DNA of 6,832 nucleotides from CAZKVU01 sp964556475 (GTDB taxonomy: Bacteria; Patescibacteriota; Microgenomatia; UBA1406; HO2-37-13b), in assembly GCA_964556475.1 (NCBI GenBank), contig CAZKVU010000027.1, positions 1 to 6,832 on the forward strand, read 5' to 3'. A program made the translations under genes and the position numbers. Below, piece by piece: positions 1 to 5,172 of this stretch. The notes beneath the pieces were generated by a model. The model had not been told where the DNA came from and did no database searches. It saw only the letters and a list, made by a program, of their open reading frames with translations. Each line of letters starts with the position of its first letter. Positions within the stretch are counted from its first letter, which is position 1.

Positions 1-848
1 CACAAGCATTCTCTGCGTTTGCTAATGAAGGGATACCAAGGAAACTTAATGCAATTTTGCGTATTGAGGATAAACATGGCAAAGTTTTATATGAATATAA
101 GGACCCAAACATTGTAAAAGATCTTCATACTAAACTTGATTATCCTAATTACCTTTCAATAGACGGTAAGCGGGCGATATCAAAGGAAACAGCATTTGTC
201 ATCTCGCATATTCTTTCTGACAATGGAGCAAGAGCAATGGCCTTTGGGACGGGAAGCTTCCTAAATATCAAAGGTAAGACAGTTTCGGTTAAAACAGGGA
301 CGACAAATGATCTAAGAGACAACTGGACAATCGGATATACACCAAACTTTCTTGTGGCTACATGGGTTGGTAACAATGATAATTCGCGGATGTCATACGT
401 AGCTTCGGGTGTGACTGGCGCAAGTCCAATATGGAATAAGATTATGACCGCGTTATTGGCCGATCAAACTGATCTTAAACCCCGTATGCCTGACGGTGTT
501 CATGGTGTGAATGTATGCACGGTCTCAGGCGCTACACCAGGAACTAATCCTGCACTTGAAGGTGAAGGTGGCTGTCAAACCCGTTTTGAATACGTTATCA
601 AAGGCACTGAAAATATCGGATCGGCAGATATAAAGAAGGAGCAGGTTCCCATAAATCGCGATACAGGTGTTATGACAAAAGCAGATGATCCGGCAATGGA
701 GATGCGTGAGCAAACGCTCATATGGGATGGCTTATCAAACTATTGTTTAGATTGTGTTCATGAAAATGAGCCAAATGTGAATGTGACGATTTTCGGGAAG
801 CCTGATGAAGATGCTTTAACAGGTACCCCAAAGAAGAAATCGAATTGA
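1..848 (+). CDS. Class A penicillin-binding protein (PBP1A-like), C-terminal part
   Basis: The gene is cut by the left edge; the frame is open from base 3 and ends at TGA 846-848, so its true start lies outside. The protein is the transpeptidase half of a bifunctional peptidoglycan synthase, which cross-links stem peptides outside the membrane. Seen: an opening stretch typical of PBP1A (AFSAFANEGIPRKLNAILRI, then a short EDKHGKVLYEY segment), the catalytic KTGTT box at 291-305, and WVGNND at about 363-380, matching the usual segment after KTG. The catalytic SxxK and SxN motifs and the glycosyltransferase domain should lie upstream, off the window. The C-terminal tail after the transpeptidase fold carries four cysteines, including a YCLDC pair near the end, and finishes in a lysine-rich KKKSN. 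It is convergent with pgk. Family assignment is firm; the exact PBP subtype is not. Confidence 0.93.
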   Translation, partial: QAFSAFANEGIPRKLNAILRIEDKHGKVLYEYKDPNIVKDLHTKLDYPNYLSIDGKRAISKETAFVISHILSDNGARAMAFGTGSFLNIKGKTVSVKTGTTNDLRDNWTIGYTPNFLVATWVGNNDNSRMSYVASGVTGASPIWNKIMTALLADQTDLKPRMPDGVHGVNVCTVSGATPGTNPALEGEGGCQTRFEYVIKGTENIGSADIKKEQVPINRDTGVMTKADDPAMEMREQTLIWDGLSNYCLDCVHENEPNVNVTIFGKPDEDALTGTPKKKSN

Positions 849-899
849 TACCTGTGTTTATTGCCTGTCTTTTAATCAACTCTTCTGAGTTATTTGAAT

Positions 900-2111
900 T
901 TATGAATGCGTTTGCGCATCTACGAGCGCTTCAATTCCCGGAAGTGTACCTTTTTCAATAAAACTCAACATAGCCCCACCTCCCGTAGAGATGTGTGAGA
1001 TTTTATCCTGGTTTTGTTTATTTTTGATTGCTGTTAATGTATCACCGCCTCCGATAATTGTCATAGCAGATTGCGTATGGGTCATTGAGTCATAAATTGA
1101 GTCTGTTCCTTTTCTGAAGGCATCTTTTTCAAAATAACCAACGGGTCCGTTCCAGACGATCGTTCGTGATGATTGAATAACATCGTGGATTTTTTTGATT
1201 GTCTCTGGCCCGATATCAAGCGCTGAGTAGTCATCCGGAATTGAATCAATCGAAAAGGTATTGCCGGAGTCATCGCTATCTGGTTTTGCTGCAATAACAT
1301 CAAGTGGCATGATAAGTGTACATGACTGGCGTGATGCATCGTTAAGGATTTCTTTTGCAATTTCAACCTGATCTGGTTCATATAAACTTTTGCCCATGGA
1401 ATAACCCTGTGCGTGAAGAAATGTATTTGCAAGCGCTCCGCCTAAAACAATCGTGTCAGCTTTGGACATAACTTTCCTAACTAAATCAGTTTTTGTCGAA
1501 ATTTTTGATCCGCCAACAATAAAGGTGAAGGGTTTGTCAGGATTCTTTATACACTTTCCAAGCGATTCAACCTCGGCTTTCAGTGAAAATCCAGCATATG
1601 ACTGAAGGTATTGTGCTGGGCCTACGACAGACGCATGCCCTCGATGATCTGCAGAAAAAGCATCATTAACATAAATTTCAGCAAGTCCACTTAGTTTTTT
1701 CACAAAATCTGGGTCATTTTTCTTTTCCTCTGGATAGTAGCGGATATTTTCCAAAACAAGGATCTCCTTCGAATTCTGGTTTGCTAATATTTGAGCTTGT
1801 TGTGGGTCAAGGAAGTCGTCGACGACTTTTACTGAATATTGATTCAATCGTGATTGAACATATTCTGCAACCGGCTTAATTGATCTCATCGGATCACGAC
1901 CCTTAGTTTTACTGATATGTGAAACACAAATGAGCTTATTGTTCCTATCGAGAAGGTACTGCAGTGTTTGGAGCGTATCATCAACCTTACGTGTATCTAA
2001 TAGGCTCTTTCCATCATGTAAATCAAGAATATTCCAGTCGACTTTCACTAAAATTTTTTTATTACGAATATCGACGTCATCTATAGTCTTAATATTGAAT
2101 AGTTGAATCAT
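900..2111 (-). CDS. pgk: Phosphoglycerate kinase
   Basis: Cytosolic enzyme that interconverts 1,3-bisphosphoglycerate + ADP and 3-phosphoglycerate + ATP. At 403 residues it has normal family length. Seen: VDWN 24-27 (family VDFN), Arg41, SH 64-65, Arg124 in ENIRYY, HRGHAS 156-161 with Arg157, GGSK 200-203 with the phosphate-binding lysines 203 and 207, WNGPVGYFE 320-328, GGGDT 354-358 and a C-terminal GGGA 377-380. Nearly all known catalytic and nucleotide-binding positions are therefore present. Odd: the family SHLGRP motif reads SHISKT, so the substrate-binding arginine is a lysine, and VDFN has become VDWN. The ATG start shares an ATGA with the fbp stop, and no Shine-Dalgarno is close to it, so translation is probably coupled to fbp. 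Identity is secure. Confidence 0.96.
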   Translation of the reverse strand: MIQLFNIKTIDDVDIRNKKILVKVDWNILDLHDGKSLLDTRKVDDTLQTLQYLLDRNNKLICVSHISKTKGRDPMRSIKPVAEYVQSRLNQYSVKVVDDFLDPQQAQILANQNSKEILVLENIRYYPEEKKNDPDFVKKLSGLAEIYVNDAFSADHRGHASVVGPAQYLQSYAGFSLKAEVESLGKCIKNPDKPFTFIVGGSKISTKTDLVRKVMSKADTIVLGGALANTFLHAQGYSMGKSLYEPDQVEIAKEILNDASRQSCTLIMPLDVIAAKPDSDDSGNTFSIDSIPDDYSALDIGPETIKKIHDVIQSSRTIVWNGPVGYFEKDAFRKGTDSIYDSMTHTQSAMTIIGGGDTLTAIKNKQNQDKISHISTGGGAMLSFIEKGTLPGIEALVDAQTHS

Positions 2112-3061
2112 TTTTGTGCAAAAGATTGGTAAAGCTCTACTTCCTTTCTGCTTCCAAGTACAATTGGGACACGCTGATGTAATTCTTTCGGCTGAATATC
2201 AAGCGGGTTTTTGCCGTTACTGTCAGTCAACCCTCCTGCTTGTTGAATAAGATAACACATCGGGTTAACTTCATACATAAGACGCAGAAAACCATCTGGG
2301 CGCTTTGAATCAGATGGGTAGCCGAAAATTCCTCCTTTAATCAGAGTCCGATGGACGTCGCCAACCATTGAGCCGATGTAACGGGCAGTATATTTTTTAT
2401 CACCAGTTTTCGCTGCACGAAGAAAAGCCTTTGTTTGCTCGGTATAAACCGGTTCATAAACCTCATTAAAAGCATAAATTCCCTGTTCTTCAGGAATGCG
2501 GATATTGCTGTGCGATAACAGATAGCTCCCCATTGATGGGTCGAGCGTAAATCCATTAACACCATTACCGCAAGAATACACAAACATAACACTCGGGCCA
2601 TACACAACATACCCTGCAGCGATTTGCTTATTACCTTGCTGTAATGCTGATTGGCCCTTTCTATAAATTGAAAAAATCGTACCGATATTGACATTAACAT
2701 CGATATTTGAGGATCCATCAAGCGGGTCAAAAAACACATCATAATGAGCTTTATCATCAACCATCATAGTTTCCTCCAGCTCCTCAGACGCCATCATGTG
2801 AACTTGCCTAGATCCACGTAACGTTTCCATCATAATTTCGTTGCTCAGAACGTCGAGTTTTTTTACCTGATCGCCTGATGCATTAACGTTACCAGTCTGA
2901 CCAATAACATCAGCCAGTCCTGCTTGCTTAACATGCGCAGCAATGATTTTTGTTGCTCGACCGATTGAGTTGATAAGGAGAGTGAATGACCCAGAAGCTT
3001 CAGGAAATTTTTCTTCCTCCTGGATAACAAATTCGGTTAGAGTTGTTACTTTGTTATACAT
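2108..3061 (-). CDS. fbp: Class I fructose-1,6-bisphosphatase
   Basis: Hydrolyses fructose-1,6-bisphosphate to fructose-6-phosphate, the irreversible gluconeogenic step. Numbered from the ATG at 3061 (317 aa), it shows SEE (residues 92-94), the metal/phosphate motif DPLDGSSN (112-119), the GTIFSIYRK segment, GNKQIAAGYVVYG, ARYIGSMV (226-233), and YEVNPM (263-268), whose Glu is the usual metal ligand. This order is diagnostic of class I FBPase, which is typically about 330 aa. The frame stays open to a TTG at 3094 (328 aa), but homology begins only around TLTEFVIQ, so I prefer the ATG. There is no Shine-Dalgarno; a TATACT -10-like element lies 11 nt upstream. Odd: the Lys in the usual DGKLRL substrate motif is Phe (DGFLRL). 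First gene of fbp-pgk, divergent from the aldolase. Identity secure, start less so. Confidence 0.94.
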   Translation of the reverse strand: MYNKVTTLTEFVIQEEEKFPEASGSFTLLINSIGRATKIIAAHVKQAGLADVIGQTGNVNASGDQVKKLDVLSNEIMMETLRGSRQVHMMASEELEETMMVDDKAHYDVFFDPLDGSSNIDVNVNIGTIFSIYRKGQSALQQGNKQIAAGYVVYGPSVMFVYSCGNGVNGFTLDPSMGSYLLSHSNIRIPEEQGIYAFNEVYEPVYTEQTKAFLRAAKTGDKKYTARYIGSMVGDVHRTLIKGGIFGYPSDSKRPDGFLRLMYEVNPMCYLIQQAGGLTDSNGKNPLDIQPKELHQRVPIVLGSRKEVELYQSFAQK

Positions 3062-3080
3062 GTATAGTTTCAAGTATACA
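3055..3080. promoter_or_regulatory. Palindrome cluster over the fbp start
   Basis: A perfect 12-bp palindrome TATACATGTATA (3055-3066) is centred on the preferred fbp start codon. A third half-site, TATACA, lies at 3075-3080, exactly 20 nt (about two helical turns) from the first and inverted relative to the middle one. On the minus strand this region includes TATACT (3078-3073), a possible -10 placing the start a few bases before the ATG, although no matching -35 is present. It is a candidate promoter/operator for fbp-pgk. Confidence 0.35.
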
Positions 3081-3148
3081 GCAGTATTTTTCAAAGAAAG
3101 GGTCTATAGTATTTTGTTTAATTTTTGTCCGAATTGTATCCTATATTG

Positions 3149-3180
3149 TGCTACACTATTCCTAATTGTAAGTTCAATTA
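3149..3180 (+). promoter_or_regulatory. Candidate fba promoter and inverted repeat
   Basis: TGCTACACT (3149-3157) is an extended -10-like element with 4 of 6 matches in its hexamer. TTGTCC upstream (3125-3130) is too far (21 bp) to be a normal -35. Just downstream, TAATTG (3163-3168) and CAATTA (3175-3180) form a perfect 6-bp inverted repeat with a 6-nt spacer, 6 nt before the fba ATG. It could be an operator or a small 5'-UTR hairpin. Weak support. Confidence 0.3.
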
Positions 3181-3186
3181 ACTACT

Positions 3187-4227
3187 ATGCCGTTCCCCGA
3201 ACATTCATCTCACTTAGCCGAAGTTGCCAATGCAATGGTTGCGCGAGGCAGAGGAATTTTAGCTGCCGACGAAAGTACCGGAACCATTCAGAAAAGATTT
3301 GACACAATAGGTGTTAAGAGCACTGAAGAAACGAGAAGAAGGTATAGAGAGATATTATTTACAACTGCTGGCGCTGAGAGATTTGTTTCAGCAGTCATTC
3401 TTTTTGATGAAACACTGCGTCAAGCTACACAAGATGGAGTACCATTCCCACAATTTTTGCATGAAAGAGGAATTATCCCTGGTATTAAGGTAGACCGCGG
3501 AGTCCAGCCACTAGCAGGAGCTCGACAAGGTGAAGTTATTACCGAGGGATTAGATGGTTTAAGGGGACGACTCGATGAATATCGAAGTCTTGGTGCTCAG
3601 TTTGCCAAATGGCGAGCTGTAATTGGTATTGATGGTGTTGAGACTCCGAGTGATCTGGCTATTCATGCCAATGCACATGCGCTTGCCCGATACGCGGCCG
3701 AATGTCAGGCAGCTGGCATTGTTCCTATTGTTGAGCCTGAGGTCTTGATGGATGGTGGAGCAATGAATCATGATCTAGCGCGTGCAGAAGAAGTAACTCA
3801 CCGCACCTTGGCAGCGGTATTTGAAGAGCTTGATGTTCATGGTGTAGAGCTCGGAGGAATGATTTTAAAACCCAGCATGGTTATTCCAGGTAAAAAGGCT
3901 GAAAAAGCTTCACCACATGATATAGCAGAAGCGACGCTACGAGTATATAGAGCGACTGTCCCAGAGGCAGTTCCTGGTTGTGTTTTCCTTTCCGGCGGTC
4001 AGGGCGATGTAGAGGCAACAACAAATATGAATGAAATTAATGCAATGGGTCCACACCCATGGGCTTTGAGTTTTTCATTTGGAAGAGCATTACAAGCACC
4101 GGTTTTGGATGCATGGAGAGGACTTGAAGAAAATGTTCCCGCAGCACAAGCCGCATTCCTGCATCGTGCTGAAATGAATAGTCTTGCAACCTTAGGGCAA
4201 TACTCCCCAGATATGGAGAATCGCTAA
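3187..4227 (+). CDS. fba: Class I fructose-bisphosphate aldolase (eukaryotic-type)
   Basis: Schiff-base aldolase joining or splitting fructose-1,6-bisphosphate and the triose phosphates DHAP and GAP. Its 346 residues align end to end with animal-type class I aldolase. Seen: GILAADEST (23-31) with Asp28, GIKVDRG (99-105) with Lys101, FAKWR (139-143) with Lys141 and Arg143, VEPE (182-185), the Schiff-base lysine Lys228 in ILKPSMV, SGGQ (269-272) and SFGRALQ (297-303). It is thus neither the metal-dependent class II type nor the DhnA-type archaeal class I enzyme. The protein ends at YSPDMENR, without the C-terminal tail and terminal Tyr that tune the muscle enzyme. No clear Shine-Dalgarno precedes the ATG. 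The gene is divergent from fbp-pgk and 1 nt upstream of dtd. Confidence is very high. Confidence 0.95.
   Translation: MPFPEHSSHLAEVANAMVARGRGILAADESTGTIQKRFDTIGVKSTEETRRRYREILFTTAGAERFVSAVILFDETLRQATQDGVPFPQFLHERGIIPGIKVDRGVQPLAGARQGEVITEGLDGLRGRLDEYRSLGAQFAKWRAVIGIDGVETPSDLAIHANAHALARYAAECQAAGIVPIVEPEVLMDGGAMNHDLARAEEVTHRTLAAVFEELDVHGVELGGMILKPSMVIPGKKAEKASPHDIAEATLRVYRATVPEAVPGCVFLSGGQGDVEATTNMNEINAMGPHPWALSFSFGRALQAPVLDAWRGLEENVPAAQAAFLHRAEMNSLATLGQYSPDMENR
4215..4218 (+). promoter_or_regulatory. Shine-Dalgarno of dtd
   Basis: GGAG sits inside the last codons of fba, 10 nt before the dtd ATG. It is one of the few recognisable Shine-Dalgarno sites in the window and supports the start at 4229. 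Confidence 0.5.
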
Positions 4228-4228
4228 C

Positions 4229-4672
4229 ATGAAGGTTCTCATACAAAGAGTGAAAAGCGGTGTTGTAGAAGTTGGAGGTTCGCAAATAAGCGCTATTGGT
4301 AAAGGATATGTACTTCTCGTGGGAATATTCCAAAATGATACCGAGGATGATGTTCTGAAGGCCGTACAAAAACTTGTGAATCTTCGTATTATGTCTGATG
4401 AGAATGATAAGATGAATAGGTCACTCAAAGATGTGAATGGCGAAATTTTATTAGTCTCCCAGTTTACCCTCTGTGCAGATCTAACCTTCGGTCGCCGTCC
4501 TTCATTTATTAAAGCTATGGAACCAGAGAGTGCGAGGAAACTATACGAATTGATGAAAGAAGAAATTGAGAAAGAGGGAATACGTGTACAAACAGGAAAG
4601 TTCGGGCACTATATGAATGTAAAGATAGAGAACGATGGACCAGTTACCATTATACTAGATACGAAGGAATAG
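4229..4672 (+). CDS. dtd: D-aminoacyl-tRNA deacylase
   Basis: Cytosolic homodimeric proofreading enzyme that removes D-amino acids (and glycine from tRNA-Ala) mischarged onto tRNA. The 147 residues match the usual DTD length of about 145. Seen: the N-terminal MKVLIQRV start strand, IGKGYVLLVGI, KMNRSL, the signature SQFTLCAD (about residues 77-84), RRPSF (89-93), GKFGHYM and the C-terminal NDGPVT motif, whose Gly-Pro pair completes the chiral-selective pocket across the dimer. The ATG lies 1 nt after the fba stop, with GGAG 10 nt upstream inside the end of fba, so the two genes are very probably co-transcribed. The link to aldolase looks like operon packing rather than shared function. Its stop codon is one base from that of the convergent regulator gene. 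Confidence 0.95.
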   Translation: MKVLIQRVKSGVVEVGGSQISAIGKGYVLLVGIFQNDTEDDVLKAVQKLVNLRIMSDENDKMNRSLKDVNGEILLVSQFTLCADLTFGRRPSFIKAMEPESARKLYELMKEEIEKEGIRVQTGKFGHYMNVKIENDGPVTIILDTKE

Positions 4673-4673
4673 C

Positions 4674-5000
4674 TTATTTTTCGTTCAAAACCTTCCAGTA
4701 GCCTCCGCATCCGTTATAGAGCCAGTGCGCAACTCGTGTAACCGTTGTCGTTGACACTCCAATTTTTTCTGCGATCTCCTGATATGAGTGGCCATTATAG
4801 AGTAGTCGGGCGATTTCGAGACGATGAGCGAATTCTTCAATCTCTTGTGGGGTCATAAGATCTCGCACCAGAGCTGCTGCATCCTTTTCGCTAGAGATTT
4901 TTGCAAATGCATTTACGAGATTTTTTTCTAGCTTACTCGCGGGAACATATTTTTCTTTCTGGTTAAAGATATTCTTTTGAGATTTTCGTACTTGTGACAT
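4674..5000 (-). CDS. TrpR-like (YerC/YecD family) transcriptional regulator
   Basis: Small helical DNA-binding protein of 108 aa. Seen: a polar N-terminal arm (about 1-25), then the family core LMTPQEIEEFAHRLEIARLL (48-67) and a helix-turn-helix at about 73-94 (YQEIAEKIGVST...TVTRV), whose recognition helix carries the Thr-rich STTTVTR. The layout matches the YerC/YecD branch of the TrpR repressor superfamily. Whether it binds tryptophan cannot be read from the sequence and is doubtful for this branch. A consensus extended -10 box ends 6 nt before the ATG, so the mRNA is predicted to be leaderless. A 26-bp palindrome just upstream is a natural candidate operator for this protein, implying autoregulation and control of the divergent PRTase-SLOG genes; that is inference. 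Convergent with dtd, with one base between the stops. Confidence 0.88.
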   Translation of the reverse strand: MSQVRKSQKNIFNQKEKYVPASKLEKNLVNAFAKISSEKDAAALVRDLMTPQEIEEFAHRLEIARLLYNGHSYQEIAEKIGVSTTTVTRVAHWLYNGCGGYWKVLNEK

Positions 5001-5006
5001 GTTTAT

Positions 5007-5034
5007 ATTATACCACTTGACAAATATTTATCAA
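5007..5034 (-). promoter_or_regulatory. Promoter of the TrpR-like gene (extended -10)
   Basis: On the minus strand: -35 TTGATA (5034-5029), a 16-bp spacer, and TGG-TATAAT with a perfect -10 at 5012-5007 and a TGn extension. Exactly 6 nt separate the -10 from the ATG at 5000, so the predicted first transcribed base is at or next to the A of ATG. There is no room for a Shine-Dalgarno, so the message should be leaderless. Confidence 0.75.
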
Positions 5035-5045
5035 TGTATTAACAT
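5017..5045 (+). promoter_or_regulatory. Candidate rightward promoter for the leader and PRTase operon
   Basis: A perfect -35 TTGACA (5017-5022), a 17-bp spacer and a weaker -10 TAACAT (5040-5045, 4 of 6 matches). The expected start is near 5052. It is interleaved with the leftward promoter: each -35 lies in the other's spacer, so polymerase binding should be mutually exclusive. No other good promoter is visible between here and the PRTase gene. Confidence 0.45.
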
Positions 5046-5065
5046 ACTAACATGTTAATATGTTA
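5040..5065. promoter_or_regulatory. 26-bp near-perfect palindrome, candidate operator
   Basis: The arms TAACATA (5040-5046) and TATGTTA (5059-5065) flank a perfect inner palindrome TAACATGTTA (5048-5057); only the pair 5047/5058 is mismatched. Weaker symmetry resumes outside as ATGT 5034-5037 with ACAT 5068-5071. It covers the -10 and predicted start of the rightward promoter and abuts the -35 of the leftward one, the classic place for a repressor. The best candidate ligand is the TrpR-like protein encoded next to it (inferred). Confidence 0.6.
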
Positions 5066-5099
5066 CAACATATTTAAAAATCACCACAACCTCGCCTAG
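5052..5099 (+). CDS. Possible 15-codon leader peptide (attenuator)
   Basis: A short open frame, MLICYNIFKNHHNLA, runs from ATG 5052 to TAG 5097-5099. The ATG lies exactly 6 nt after the candidate rightward -10, the same spacing as at the regulator and sufC starts, so it would be read as a leaderless message. It contains two adjacent His codons (5082-5087) just before an RNA hairpin, and its stop codon falls in that hairpin's loop. This is the layout of amino-acid-sensing leader peptides. A frame this short can arise by chance, and two control codons are few compared with known his leaders, so confidence is limited. Confidence 0.35.
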   Translation: MLICYNIFKNHHNLA

Positions 5100-5140
5100 G
5101 CGGGGTATTTGTGTTGTTATTACAAATCATGAACCCCGCC
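5089..5140 (+). promoter_or_regulatory. Alternative RNA hairpins of a putative attenuator
   Basis: Structure A: 5089-5095 pairs with 5100-5106 (7 bp including one G-U pair, loop CTAG). Structure B: GGCGGGG 5099-5105 pairs perfectly with CCCCGCC 5134-5140, enclosing a second 6-bp stem, ATTTGT 5107-5112 with ACAAAT 5122-5127. B uses the 3' arm of A and the 5' arm of the downstream terminator, so A plus terminator and B exclude each other. The pairing is read directly from the sequence; the regulatory role is inferred. The similar GC-rich cores could also be two copies of a terminator-like repeat. Confidence 0.5.
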
Positions 5141-5158
5141 AGCAGGCGGGTTTTTTTT
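5135..5158 (+). terminator. Intrinsic terminator in the leader of the PRTase gene
   Basis: A 6-bp GC-only stem, CCCGCC (5135-5140) with GGCGGG (5145-5150), has an AGCA tetraloop and is followed by eight T residues (5151-5158). It is oriented rightward. The nearest upstream plus-strand gene, dtd, ended over 460 nt earlier, with an opposite-strand gene in between, and the PRTase ATG follows 14 nt later. It is therefore better explained as a leader attenuator, or as the end of a short RNA of about 105 nt, than as the terminator of a gene. Confidence 0.8.
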
Positions 5159-5172
5159 GTGGAAAAAACTGT

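Noticed and set aside
878..891. AACTC-TTCT-GAGTT hairpin between the PBP and pgk genes as a bidirectional terminator
   Set aside because: The stem is only 5 bp and A/T-containing, and no T-tract follows on either strand.
1082..1432. Second minus-strand open frame inside pgk
   Set aside because: It is an alternate frame of a confidently assigned enzyme, with composition typical of a frame shadow.
3062..3094. TTG start at 3094 extending FBPase by 11 residues
   Set aside because: Family similarity begins only after the ATG at 3061, the extra residues look like translated promoter sequence, and TTG is less likely. It remains possible.
2943..3302. Plus-strand open frame across the fbp start, the intergenic region and the fba start
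   Set aside because: It is antisense to fbp and out of frame with fba; the translation shows no protein-like conservation, while both overlapping genes are firmly identified.
4674..5000. Calling the regulator TrpR, the tryptophan repressor proper
   Set aside because: The sequence matches the YerC/YecD branch; there are no trp biosynthesis genes nearby and ligand residues cannot be assigned.
5090..5150. CRISPR-like or mobile-element repeat, from the two GC-rich palindromic cores
   Set aside because: There are only two non-identical copies, with no regular spacers and no transposase or target-site duplication; attenuator/terminator hairpins explain them better.
5090..5150. The same hairpins as a leftward terminator
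   Set aside because: On the minus strand neither stem is followed by a T-tract, and no leftward gene ends there.
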